Shown here: positions 22,806-30,937 of the stretch, piece after piece
Numbering within the stretch: position 1 is the first letter of the stretch
How the letters are laid out: each line of letters starts with the position of its first letter
DNA from: an uncultured Collinsella sp.
Lineage (GTDB): Bacteria; Actinomycetota; Coriobacteriia; Coriobacteriales; Coriobacteriaceae
DNA: 44,745 bases
Direction: 5' to 3'
NCBI GenBank assembly: GCA_958346935.1
Contig: CATVTM010000007.1
Span: 1-44,745 of the forward strand
Made by a program: the position numbers and the translations under genes
The notes under the pieces: generated by a model
What the model was told of the DNA's origin: nothing
The model's database searches: none
The model's input: only the letters and a program-made list of their open reading frames with translations

Positions 22806-24569
22806 ATGGCAGATTCCACCACCGATTACAACAATCTAGATCCCTTGGGTGACGAGGCGGCGGTTGTCGATGAGGTCGACGCCGCCGTCTCGGGCGCTCG
22901 CAAGAAGCCGCGCGCTGTCGATATGGTGCCCGAGGAGCCCGACGCGATGGCGCCGGACGAGGAATACCAGCTCACGCCGGCGGGTCGTCGCGAACGCATC
23001 GGGCAGATTGTTCGCCTGGTCAAAAAGTACCGCGTGTGGGATAACCTCACGCCGGTTCGTTTGCGCCGCCTGCTCGAGGAACTCGGCCCCATGTTCGTCA
23101 AGATGGGGCAGATTCTGGCCAACCGGTCCGAGATTCTGCCGCAACGCTTTTGCGACGAGCTGCGTCGTCTGCGCTCCGACGTGGAGCCGGTGCCGTACGA
23201 GGTAGTGCTCCGCTGCTTGGAAGAGGAATACGGCTTGCGCCTGGGGGAGATGTTCGATGCGATCGACCCCAATCCGCTTGGTAGCGCATCGCTCGCGCAG
23301 GTGCACCGCGCTCGTCTGGTGACGGGCGAGGACGTGGCCGTCAAGGTGCAGCGCCCCGGTGCGCAGCAGGTTATGGCGCAGGACATCGATATCATCCGCT
23401 CGGTGGTGCGTATCGTTTCCAAGTTCGTCAACACCGATCAATTCGTTGACCTGCACGGCGTGGTCGAGGAGCTGTGGACCTCGTTTCGCGAGGAGACCAA
23501 CTTTTTGGCCGAGGCCAAAAACCTCAATGACTTTTACGAGTTCCATAAGAGCGTTCATGGCGTGACGTGCCCTAAATCCTATCTGGACCTGTGCACCGAG
23601 CACGTGGTGGTTATGGACTACGTCGACGGCATTTCGATCGCCGATCCTGAACGCTTGGTGGCCGAGGGTTATGACTTGGAAAAGATCGGTGCCGCAATCG
23701 TCGAGGACTACTCGACGCAGGTGCTCGATGACGGCTTTTTCCATGCCGACCCGCATGCGGGAAACATCATTCTCAAGGACGGCATCGTCTACTTTATCGA
23801 CTTGGGCATGGTCGGACGCATGTCGAGTCACGATCGCGGTATCGTCAAGGACATGATTTTCGCCGTGGCCGAGGGTGACGTGCCCAAGCTCAAGGATTCG
23901 CTCATGCGCTTTGCTGTGACGCGCGGCGATTCGGCCGAGCTTGACCATTCGGCCTTTTTGTCCGATTTGGACTTTATCGTGGCTGACTTTGCGGGCCTTG
24001 ACCTTAAGGACCTGGATATCGGTGAGTTTTTGACCTCGCTGTTAAACCTCGCGCGCAAAAATGACGTTGAGCTGCCGAGCGTGGTGACAATGTTCGCCCG
24101 CGGCATGGTGACGCTCGAGGGCCTGTTGACCGAGTACATGCCTAACGTCAACATGATCCAGATCATCCAGACGCACATCAAAAACGAGAAGAGCACCTAC
24201 GCCCGCATGCGCGAGATGAGCCGCGACTTTGCAGCGAGCAGTTATCGCGCGGCGAAGGGCTCGCTCGAGGCGGCCGAGTATCTGGGCTTGGCTTCGCGCA
24301 TGCTCACACGCGGCCAGCTTAAGGTGAACACGCAGATCATGAGCAGCGATAAGGCGCTGCGACAGCTGGGCGGAATTATCGACCGCATGTCGATGGCAAT
24401 TGTGATTGCCGGCCTGTTTATCGGTTCGTCGGTGGTGTACTACGCGCGCATCGAGCCGGTTGTGTTTGGTATCCCGGTCATTGGCTTTATGGGCTACGTG
24501 AGCGCGCTGGTGCTGGCACTTATGCTGGGCCGCAATATCTGGCTCAACAGCCACGGCGGCAAGCACTAG
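22806..24569 (+). CDS. ABC1/UbiB (AarF) family atypical kinase
   Basis: 587 residues of the UbiB kinase-like family. Motifs in order: LGPMFVKMGQILANRSEILP (the KxGQ helix that occludes the active site), GSASLAQVHRARL (Ala-rich loop), VAVKVQRPG (ATP-binding Lys), ETNFLAEAKNLNDF, VVMDYVDGISIAD, GFFHADPHAGNIIL (catalytic loop) and FIDLGMVGRM (metal-binding DxG-type). The end carries a pair of membrane helices (MAIVIAGLFIGSSVVYY and IGFMGYVSALVLALMLG). Family members are ATPases in quinone or lipid homeostasis; no quinone genes are close. The N-terminal ~60 residues are acidic and variable. Probably co-transcribed with the phasin-like gene; a terminator follows. Confidence 0.92.
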   Translation: MADSTTDYNNLDPLGDEAAVVDEVDAAVSGARKKPRAVDMVPEEPDAMAPDEEYQLTPAGRRERIGQIVRLVKKYRVWDNLTPVRLRRLLEELGPMFVKMGQILANRSEILPQRFCDELRRLRSDVEPVPYEVVLRCLEEEYGLRLGEMFDAIDPNPLGSASLAQVHRARLVTGEDVAVKVQRPGAQQVMAQDIDIIRSVVRIVSKFVNTDQFVDLHGVVEELWTSFREETNFLAEAKNLNDFYEFHKSVHGVTCPKSYLDLCTEHVVVMDYVDGISIADPERLVAEGYDLEKIGAAIVEDYSTQVLDDGFFHADPHAGNIILKDGIVYFIDLGMVGRMSSHDRGIVKDMIFAVAEGDVPKLKDSLMRFAVTRGDSAELDHSAFLSDLDFIVADFAGLDLKDLDIGEFLTSLLNLARKNDVELPSVVTMFARGMVTLEGLLTEYMPNVNMIQIIQTHIKNEKSTYARMREMSRDFAASSYRAAKGSLEAAEYLGLASRMLTRGQLKVNTQIMSSDKALRQLGGIIDRMSMAIVIAGLFIGSSVVYYARIEPVVFGIPVIGFMGYVSALVLALMLGRNIWLNSHGGKH

Positions 24570-24620
24570 AGGCTGCGACCGTCACCGCATTTTCCTATCG
24601 CAAACAATAGCTTTTACCAT

Positions 24621-24647
24621 GGGCTTCGCCTGCGTGCGAGGCCCTTT
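24621..24647 (+). terminator. Intrinsic terminator after the UbiB gene
   Basis: Stem GGGCTTCGC (24621-24629) with GCGAGGCCC (24635-24643), one T-G pair, followed by TTTT. It isolates the riboswitch-controlled operon that starts just downstream. Confidence 0.8.
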
Positions 24648-24683
24648 TGCGTGATACCATTTTGACGGTAATAATCGATGGCC

Positions 24684-24866
24684 TAGATGGTGGTGCGGAG
24701 ACGCACGAATGCGCGGTTATCCTGCGCATTTGGGAGAATCGGGGTGCAAGTCCCCGGCTGTACCAGTAACCGTAATTCCTCTTGGCTCGGGATGCTCGCG
24801 TCGCAGATCGGACGACGTGCCCGAGTCGTTAAGGTTAAGTCGGATCGCCTCCCGTCTTGCATGCGG
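24684..24866 (+). promoter_or_regulatory. Cobalamin (B12) riboswitch
   Basis: The conserved B12-box core is plain: GGGGTGCAAGTCCCC (about 24742-24756), then GGCTGTACCAGTAACCGTAA, which fits the GCTGxxCCxGxAACxGT consensus. The 3' strand element GTTAAGTCGGATCGCCTCCCG (near 24831-24851) is the usual AGTCxGAxxxCCTGCC counterpart. The aptamer is complete. The CGCCTCCC segment could pair with the GGAGGG at 24901-24906, a plausible way to block translation when B12 is bound; the output mode is inference. Confidence 0.9.
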
Positions 24867-25000
24867 CTGCGGCTTTTGCCGCCGGTGTGCATAGGGCTCT
24901 GGAGGGAAGGGGGACCCCGATGGGGGAACTCGAGCGCAACATGCGCGATGACGTGGGGCAGTCTCAAGGCAACGCTCCAAGTACAGACAGTAGGAGACAA

Positions 25001-28000
25001 ATGGATATGTTTGAGGACGAGCGCCAGCGCGTCTCGCATCGCCGTGGCGCAATTGCGCGCGGCGTAGCCAAGCGCGGCCTGGTGGCATTCCTGGCCTTCG
25101 CGATGGCCTTTGGCACCACACCGGCTCAGCTGTGGGCCGAGGGCGCCGAGGGCATTGCCGAGGCTGTGGCTCAGGCTGCGACGCCGGGCGAGGACGCAGC
25201 GCTTGCGGGCGGTACCGCTGAGCAGAGCGGCGCCGAGGTTTCGGATTCCGAGGGCGCGCCTGCAGCTAGTGCAGCCATAACAGAGGCAGCAACTGGCGGC
25301 GAAGGCTCGGCGACGGGGGAGAGCCCTGCCACGAGCGAGCAGTCTTCGACGGCATCCGCTGGCCAAGCGGGATCTGCCGCCGCGGCTGCCGTTCAGACAG
25401 AGAACCCGACAGAAACCGGCGATGTCGCCAAGAAGCAGGTCGAGGTCTCGTTCTCGATTATCGGCACCGATGCTGACGGCAAGGCTCAGACCTGGGTGGC
25501 ACCTACGCAGCTCAAGCTCGACGAGGGCGCGACGGCTGCGGATGCCTTCATTAAGCTGCAGGAGAAGATGGGCCTCAAGGCGAAGTACGAACCGAACACG
25601 GCATACGGTTTCTACCTCGAAAGCATCACATCTCCGAGCGATGGTCGCACGCTTGCCTACGATCCGACGACTTATGCCTTCTGGCAGCTGTTCGTCGACG
25701 GCGCGTCTTCCTCGGTTGGCGCGAGCAGCGTCAAGCTCACCCAGGGGCAGAAGATTGAGTTTGCCTATACGGCTGGTAGCTCGTCCCCTGTCGTTAAGGA
25801 CCAGGTTGCCGCAAATGTGACCGTCATTGGTCGCGATGCCCAGGGCAAGACTCAGACTTGGGTCGATAACGCGCAGTATGTGGTGACGTCCGGCTCGAGC
25901 GCACTTGACCTTACGAAGGTCGCGCTCGAGGCGAATGATATTGACGCCGTTGCTGCGGGCTCCTTCATTCTGAGCCTTAAGTACAACGGTGTTGAGCTGG
26001 GTACGCCCCAAGATTATTCGACCTATTGGCAGCTGTTTATCAACGGCAAGTCGAGTGACTATACGGCGGACAATGTCACCATCCATGCCGGCGATACCGT
26101 CACGTGGTTCTACGGTGGCTGGGGCGACCAGTTGCCGTCCGATTCTGTCCATGCTTCTGTTCAGGTTCTCGGTAAGGACAAGGACGGCAAGCAGCAGGTT
26201 TGGGCTTCGACGGGTCAGACGAGTCTCAAGGCGGGCTCTACTGCCAAGGATCTCCTTGAGCAGACCGGCCTTAAGCTCGATGCTAGCGAATCGTCTTGGG
26301 GCTGGTTCCTCAACGGTATTACTTCGCCGTTCGACAGTAAGTCCTATGGCTGGGATGCTGCGACCAAGAGCTATTGGCGCTTCTACGTAAATGGCAAGTT
26401 CGCCGACGTTGGCGCCGGTGCCTACAAGCTCCAGGAGGGTGACGCCGTCACCTTTATGTATGGTGCTGACGCCGATGCCCTCCCCGGTCAGGTGCTTGGA
26501 TCCGCCGATGTTATCGGTCCCGATGTCAACGGCAACAATACTCGCTGGGGCTCGGCAAGCAGTGTTTCTTTGCCTGAAGGCTCTACTGCCCAGAACCTTA
26601 TTGAGACGGTTCTGAAGGCCAAGGGCGTTACGTACAACGGCTCCCAGAGTGGCGAGTACTGGTTCCTCAATTCCATCAAATCGCCGTTCGAAGACAAGTC
26701 GTACGGTTATGATGCTGCGACCAATAAATATTGGCACCTGTATATCAATGGAGAGCCCTCCTTACTCTGCGCCAATCAGATTACGCTCAAGAGCGGCGAT
26801 AAGGTCACGCTTGCCTATACCACCGACGATTCGCCCATGCCCGATCCCGACAAGGTTGTCGTGGACCCGAGTGCGACGACTCCTGATTGGGATGCCGAGT
26901 GGGCCGGCTACGGCAACAGTGGCAACGGTTCGACCGTAACGGATGCCAAGACGCCTGCGCAGGCCGCCGGTCTTAAGTGGGCCTTCGATTGGAAGGCCGA
27001 GTCTGGTCAGCAGTATGCCAACTGCAGCGAACCTGTCATCGCCAACGGCTTTGTGTACATCGCGACCGAGAACGAGCTCATCAAGATCGATTCGTCCACG
27101 GGCAAAAAGGTTGCCTCTGCGCCGCTTGCCTCCAAGGTGAGCTATACCTCTCGTCCGATCTATACCAATGGCCTTATCATCGTTCCGCTCAACGGCGGTG
27201 CGGTCCAGGCGATTACTGCAGACAAGCTGATCTGCAAGTGGCTGACGCCTGGTTTGACGGACTTGACGCAGAGCTCCTGCACCGTCGTTTCGGACGGCGA
27301 GTACGTCTATGTAGGCTCGGTCGATATTTCGTATGACGAGAATTACAACGCGACCTACGGCAACGGCTCCTTTGCGCGCATTAAGATTGCCACGGGCGAA
27401 GTTTCTTGGCAGAACATCGACCCTGCCGAGGGCTATTACTGGACTGGTGCGGCTTTGACGGATAAGTATGCCATCGTTCCTACGAGCGCGGGTACGCTTA
27501 AGTGCATTGATAAGACGACGGGCGATGTCGTTTCGACCATGAAGCTCGGCGCTGTCGCAAATGCCGATTGCATTGCCGATCCGTCCAATGGTTCGACCTT
27601 CTATCAGATGACGCACGACGGAAAGCTCCATGTGATTTCGCTTTCGGCGAAGGGCGTGCTGAGTGAACAGAAGACGGTTGATCTGGGCCTTACGAATAAT
27701 CTGAGCGCCCCTGCGGTGTCTGGTGACAATCTGATTGTCGGCGGACAGACGGCTACTGGCTCTGCTCTGGTTCTCTATAACCTGAAGACGGGTAAGACCA
27801 CGATGGTCGCTGCTGCCGACGGCAAGGCGCTGCCGGCTGGCCTCAACGGTATTGCTGCTACTCCGCTGGTGAGTGTTCAGGGCGGCAAGACCTATGTGTA
27901 CTTCACCGTTAACAGCGCGGATAGCAAGGATTATGTCAACTACTCTGCTGGTGGTGGCGTGTATCGCTATACGCTCGGCGATGCAGAGGCGACGCAGATT

Positions 28001-28765
28001 TATGATGCGGCTGGTCATTACCAGTACTGTGACTCTCCGGTCATTGCCGATGCTTCTGGCAATCTCTACTACATTAATGATTCGGGCACGCTGTTTAAAC
28101 TTGGAGCTGTCGAGTCTTGGACGGTTGCCTTTAACTCCAACGGCGGGTCTGCTTGCGACACTAAGTTTGTTGCTACGGCCGATGGCAAGCTGGTCAAGCC
28201 GGCCGATCCGACGCGCGATGGCTACACTTTCGGCGGTTGGTATACCGATGAGGCTTGTACGCAGGCGTATGACTTTAGCACGCCGGTGACGGCCGATCTG
28301 ACGCTGTATGCCAAGTGGACCAAGAATGCCGTTAACCCTGGCGGTGATGGCGGCGCTGGTTCGAATGGCGGCGGCGGTTCTGGTACCGGTACTGGTTCCG
28401 GCACTGGCGCTGGCGCGGGTTCTGGCTCCGGCTCGAAGGGCGGCGCTATTGCCCCGGGCAAGAAGCCGGTGACCAAGACGACGGTGTCGACCAAGACCGA
28501 GACCAAGGACAACAAGTCCGACAAGAAGTCCGACAAGAAGTCTGACAACAAGTCTGACAAGAAGGACAGCAAGTCCGACAAGAAGTCCGACAAGAAGTCC
28601 GATTCCAAGTCCGATACGGGTGCTGCTTCTACGATCACTGCTAAGAAGTCCTCTAGTGCTTCCGAGCAGGAGACTGGCACCAACCCGCTCGCTATTGTTG
28701 GCGTTGCCGCCGGCGTCATCGGTCTCGCCATCGTTGGCGTGTTCGTGTTCACCAAACGTCGGTAG
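25001..28765 (+). CDS. Surface protein with four DUF4430 (transcobalamin-like) domains and a beta-propeller
   Basis: 1254 residues from ATG 25001 (AGGAG four bases upstream; an ATG at 24920 after AAGGGGGA would add 27). Signal peptide ~1-46 (GLVAFLAFAMAFGTTPAQLWA). Ala/Ser/Glu linker to ~145. Four repeats of one domain at ~145-258, 268-378, 382-494 and 499-608, each with an IxGxDxxGKxQxW-like start, most with a ...SITSP...YG/YD... loop, and all with a strand like YWQLFINGK or YWHLYINGE; this matches DUF4430, related to the transcobalamin/intrinsic-factor beta domain. A PQQ/WD-type propeller fills ~650-1035 (CSEPVIANGFVYIATENELI and similar blades). An InlB-type repeat (AFNSNGG...GYTFGGWYT...LYAKWT) lies at ~1040-1107, then Gly-rich and Lys/Ser/Asp stalks, and a C-terminal membrane segment ending TKRR. 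The upstream B12 riboswitch points to corrinoid capture (inference). Confidence 0.88.
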   Translation: MDMFEDERQRVSHRRGAIARGVAKRGLVAFLAFAMAFGTTPAQLWAEGAEGIAEAVAQAATPGEDAALAGGTAEQSGAEVSDSEGAPAASAAITEAATGGEGSATGESPATSEQSSTASAGQAGSAAAAAVQTENPTETGDVAKKQVEVSFSIIGTDADGKAQTWVAPTQLKLDEGATAADAFIKLQEKMGLKAKYEPNTAYGFYLESITSPSDGRTLAYDPTTYAFWQLFVDGASSSVGASSVKLTQGQKIEFAYTAGSSSPVVKDQVAANVTVIGRDAQGKTQTWVDNAQYVVTSGSSALDLTKVALEANDIDAVAAGSFILSLKYNGVELGTPQDYSTYWQLFINGKSSDYTADNVTIHAGDTVTWFYGGWGDQLPSDSVHASVQVLGKDKDGKQQVWASTGQTSLKAGSTAKDLLEQTGLKLDASESSWGWFLNGITSPFDSKSYGWDAATKSYWRFYVNGKFADVGAGAYKLQEGDAVTFMYGADADALPGQVLGSADVIGPDVNGNNTRWGSASSVSLPEGSTAQNLIETVLKAKGVTYNGSQSGEYWFLNSIKSPFEDKSYGYDAATNKYWHLYINGEPSLLCANQITLKSGDKVTLAYTTDDSPMPDPDKVVVDPSATTPDWDAEWAGYGNSGNGSTVTDAKTPAQAAGLKWAFDWKAESGQQYANCSEPVIANGFVYIATENELIKIDSSTGKKVASAPLASKVSYTSRPIYTNGLIIVPLNGGAVQAITADKLICKWLTPGLTDLTQSSCTVVSDGEYVYVGSVDISYDENYNATYGNGSFARIKIATGEVSWQNIDPAEGYYWTGAALTDKYAIVPTSAGTLKCIDKTTGDVVSTMKLGAVANADCIADPSNGSTFYQMTHDGKLHVISLSAKGVLSEQKTVDLGLTNNLSAPAVSGDNLIVGGQTATGSALVLYNLKTGKTTMVAAADGKALPAGLNGIAATPLVSVQGGKTYVYFTVNSADSKDYVNYSAGGGVYRYTLGDAEATQIYDAAGHYQYCDSPVIADASGNLYYINDSGTLFKLGAVESWTVAFNSNGGSACDTKFVATADGKLVKPADPTRDGYTFGGWYTDEACTQAYDFSTPVTADLTLYAKWTKNAVNPGGDGGAGSNGGGGSGTGTGSGTGAGAGSGSGSKGGAIAPGKKPVTKTTVSTKTETKDNKSDKKSDKKSDNKSDKKDSKSDKKSDKKSDSKSDTGAASTITAKKSSSASEQETGTNPLAIVGVAAGVIGLAIVGVFVFTKRR
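28505..28615 (+). repeat. Lys-Ser-Asp coding repeat (stalk)
   Basis: In-frame repeats of AAGTCCGACAAG-type units encode KSDKKSDKKSDNKSDKK and the like near the C-terminus of the DUF4430 protein. This is a likely wall-spanning, flexible, charged spacer. Near-identical 12-base units make it prone to length change between strains. Confidence 0.8.
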
Positions 28766-29677
28766 GTGAGGGTTGTGTCCAATAAATCCAAGGACGCTGA
28801 CCCCAAGCAACCAGATTCCTCGTTCATTCAGTTCGACGATGCAAAGCAACAGGGCGCCGCTTCGGCGGCGTCCGTATCTCGTCGCAAGGCGCTCCTTGGC
28901 GTTCTTGCTGCCGCGTGCACCATTCTGATCGTCGTCTCGCTGGGCTTCGTCCATCCTTCCGAGAGCGGCGCCTGGTCCATTGACTGGATCGTTCAGACCG
29001 TGACGGGGGAGAGCGTCGTCGCCAAGGGCACCAAGGGGTCTGGCTCGTCTACCGCTTCGGGCGAGGCCAGTTCCAAGGATTCCAAATCTTCGGATGCTGC
29101 AAAAGATGAGTCCAAGGGCTCGAACGACGCCAAGGATGATTCCGAGTCTTCGCACAAGGAATCGGACAAAAGCTCGGATAGCAAGAAGTCCGATGGTCAG
29201 GACAGCAAGAGGTCTGGCGATAAATCCGCTGCCCAAAATACGGGAGCCGGTGATACTTCCAATGTGTCTGGCGGTGCTTCTTCGGGCGGCGGTCAGTCGT
29301 CTGATGGAGCCTCATCCTCTAATGGCGGAAGCGCTTCCTCGGGCGGTCAGGGCGGCTCGCAGGAGTCCAACTACGTAACGGTGACGGTTTCGGTCACATC
29401 GAGTGCTGTGGGCAATCCTGTGTCCTCTGGTGGCACCTTTACCTTTAACGAAGGCGCTACCGTTTACGATGCCCTGTGCGCGCTGGGCCTTTCTGTCAAC
29501 GCACACGGCTCGTCGTACGGCACGTATGTTTCCGCGATTGGTGGTTTGGCCGAGAAACAGTACGGCGGCACGAGCGGGTGGATGTACTCCGTCAACGGCA
29601 CAACGCCCATGACGGCCTGTAGTAACTACGTTCTCTCAAACGGCGACAACGTAGTCTGGTATTACGTTACAGGCTAG
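28766..29677 (+). CDS. Membrane-anchored protein with one DUF4430 domain
   Basis: 303 residues. A short cytosolic tail (~45) precedes one membrane helix (ALLGVLAAACTILIVVSLGF, ~42-61). A long Ser/Lys/Asp/Gly-rich stalk (~85-205) leads to a C-terminal DUF4430 domain (YVTVTVSVTSSAVGNPV; FNEGATVYDALCALGLSV; GTSGWMYSVNGTTPM; NGDNVVWYYV). The topology is thus type II: domain outside, anchored by its N-terminus, the reverse of its partner. The GTG start directly abuts the stop of the big DUF4430 gene, so the two are translationally coupled and share the B12 riboswitch; a GTG at 28775 is an alternative start. Likely the membrane-proximal partner that receives ligand from the larger protein (inference). 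Confidence 0.85.
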   Translation: MRVVSNKSKDADPKQPDSSFIQFDDAKQQGAASAASVSRRKALLGVLAAACTILIVVSLGFVHPSESGAWSIDWIVQTVTGESVVAKGTKGSGSSTASGEASSKDSKSSDAAKDESKGSNDAKDDSESSHKESDKSSDSKKSDGQDSKRSGDKSAAQNTGAGDTSNVSGGASSGGGQSSDGASSSNGGSASSGGQGGSQESNYVTVTVSVTSSAVGNPVSSGGTFTFNEGATVYDALCALGLSVNAHGSSYGTYVSAIGGLAEKQYGGTSGWMYSVNGTTPMTACSNYVLSNGDNVVWYYVTG

Positions 29678-29700
29678 AGGCCTCGACATAGCGCGCCAGA

Positions 29701-29737
29701 CGGGCGGTTCGGACCAACATCCGAGCCGCCCGTTTTT
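29701..29737 (+). terminator. Terminator of the DUF4430 operon
   Basis: Stem CGGGCGGTTCGG (29701-29712) with CCGAGCCGCCCG (29721-29732), one T-G pair, followed by TTTTT. It closes the B12-regulated unit. Confidence 0.92.
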
Positions 29738-29774
29738 CATGCGAATGGGACTGGATCGCCGGGTCTCTCGGCAA

Positions 29775-29810
29775 ACAAAAAACCGGTTGGAACGGGAATT
29801 CCAACCGGTT
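29775..29810 (-). terminator. Terminator of the first GtrA gene
   Basis: A perfect 12-bp stem (AACCGGTTGGAA at 29781-29792 with TTCCAACCGGTT at 29799-29810). The minus-strand T run comes from CAAAAAA at 29776-29782. It faces the operon terminator just to the left. Confidence 0.88.
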
Positions 29811-29836
29811 ATACCTTTAAGCAAATGTCGAACAAA

Positions 29837-30244
29837 CTACGACCGTGCGCCCTCGAGGAAGAAGCGGCGGCTGAAGTAGTTGTACCAGGTGACGAGGAAC
29901 GTGGCGATGGCCTTCATGGCCTGGTAGCCGATGCTCAAAAACGTGACGCCCACAAACATGTACAGGTCGTTGAGGCCCAGGCCGATCACCGACAGGATGG
30001 TGAAGATCGTGAACTCGCGCTTGCGGCTCATGCCTTTGCGGTGGTCGAACACGTACTTCATGCTGAGCCAGTAGTTGACCACGACGGACGTGATAAACGA
30101 AACCGTGGTGCTCATCAAAAAGTCGAGGTGGAACAGCTCGACGAGCGCAATGAGCATGCCCCAGTCGATGCCAAAGGAGATAAGACCCACGACGGCAAAC
30201 TTGAGGAACTGCTTGGTATGAGGTTGTGCCAGCGCCTTGCGCAC
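29837..30244 (-). CDS. GtrA family membrane protein (copy 1)
   Basis: 135 residues with four predicted membrane helices. FLKFAVVGLISFGIDWGMLIAL is the typical first helix with its Gly/Asp motif, then STTVSFITSVVVNYWLSMKYVF, FTIFTILSVIGLGLNDLYMF, and a last helix ending YNYFSRRFFLEGARS. GtrA proteins are thought to flip undecaprenyl-linked sugars for wall polysaccharide decoration. The GTG start at 30244 has only a weak site. Its paralogue lies 220 bases upstream on the same strand. Confidence 0.88.
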   Translation of the reverse strand: MRKALAQPHTKQFLKFAVVGLISFGIDWGMLIALVELFHLDFLMSTTVSFITSVVVNYWLSMKYVFDHRKGMSRKREFTIFTILSVIGLGLNDLYMFVGVTFLSIGYQAMKAIATFLVTWYNYFSRRFFLEGARS

Positions 30245-30397
30245 GTAATCACATCCAATGCGTTGATGAATCGAGCAGAGGATACTTTAGAGCTTTTACA
30301 AGGGAAACGTAAGGTCTTTGCCAAGAACTATATGAACTCGCCAAATTTTCAAGAGCTAATCCGCAAACGTTGAAAATTTGCCCGTAAACGAGCGACA

Positions 30398-30437
30398 CCC
30401 ACGGACGATACTGCGCTGAGTGCGCGTCGTCCGTGGG
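30398..30437 (-). terminator. Hairpin after the second GtrA gene
   Basis: 11-bp arms (CCCACGGACGA at 30398-30408 with TCGTCCGTGGG at 30427-30437) about 26 bases beyond the copy 2 stop. The minus-strand T run is poor (GTGTCGCTCGTTT), so terminator function is uncertain. Confidence 0.5.
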
Positions 30438-30463
30438 CGCCGTAATGCTGCAGGGGTTTCGAG

Positions 30464-30859
30464 CTATTTTGTCTCGTCGCCCTCCAGGAAGATTTTTCGG
30501 GTCACAAAGTTGTAGACCATGACAAGCGCGGTGGCGCAGATCTTGGCGATATTGGCCTCGAGTCCCAGGCCGGCGTTGAGCGCCAGCACGATGCCGTCGT
30601 TGAGCACCAAACCGATCACGGACAGCACGACAAAGATGATGAACTCGCGGCGGCGGCTCATGCCTTCCTTGTGCGCAAACACGTACTTCATGCTTGCGAG
30701 GTAGTTAAAGATGAGTGAGATGATAAAGCCGCTGGTGTTGGCGATTAGGATGTTGAGGCCCAGACCGTAGTGGAGCAGATTCATAATGCCAAAGTCGATA
30801 ACCGTGGCAATGACACCGACGACGCCAAATTTCATGATCTGCGCAAGGAGCTTTTGCAT
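30464..30859 (-). CDS. GtrA family membrane protein (copy 2)
   Basis: 131 residues from ATG 30859 (AAGGCAGG upstream); an in-frame TTG at 30922 would add 21 residues but has no usable site. It has four membrane helices with the same landmarks as copy 1: IMKFGVVGVIATVIDFGIM, GFIISLIFNYLASMKYVFAH, the GMSRRREF loop shared with copy 1 (GMSRKREF), and a C-terminal NFVTRKIFLEGDE. The two are tandem paralogues with separate downstream hairpins. No glycosyltransferase partner is adjacent, so their lipid-sugar substrate is unknown. Confidence 0.88.
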   Translation of the reverse strand: MQKLLAQIMKFGVVGVIATVIDFGIMNLLHYGLGLNILIANTSGFIISLIFNYLASMKYVFAHKEGMSRRREFIIFVVLSVIGLVLNDGIVLALNAGLGLEANIAKICATALVMVYNFVTRKIFLEGDETK

Positions 30860-30937
30860 GGTACCTGCCTTAAGCTGGCGCCGAAGCGCCGCGGGGATGA
30901 CAAACTCAGCAAGTTTAGCCAATCCCCGCGTGTGGTG

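Noticed and set aside
24683..26737. 684-codon minus-strand frame over the riboswitch
   Set aside because: It runs antisense through a clear aptamer and the DUF4430 coding region; composition is shadow-like.
28505..28615. CRISPR-like short repeats
   Set aside because: The repeats are in-frame codon units of a Lys/Ser/Asp stalk, without spacers.
26762..29236. 824-codon open frame on the minus strand across the DUF4430 genes
   Set aside because: It is the antisense of genes with clear domains and good starts; its composition is typical of shadow frames in GC-rich DNA.
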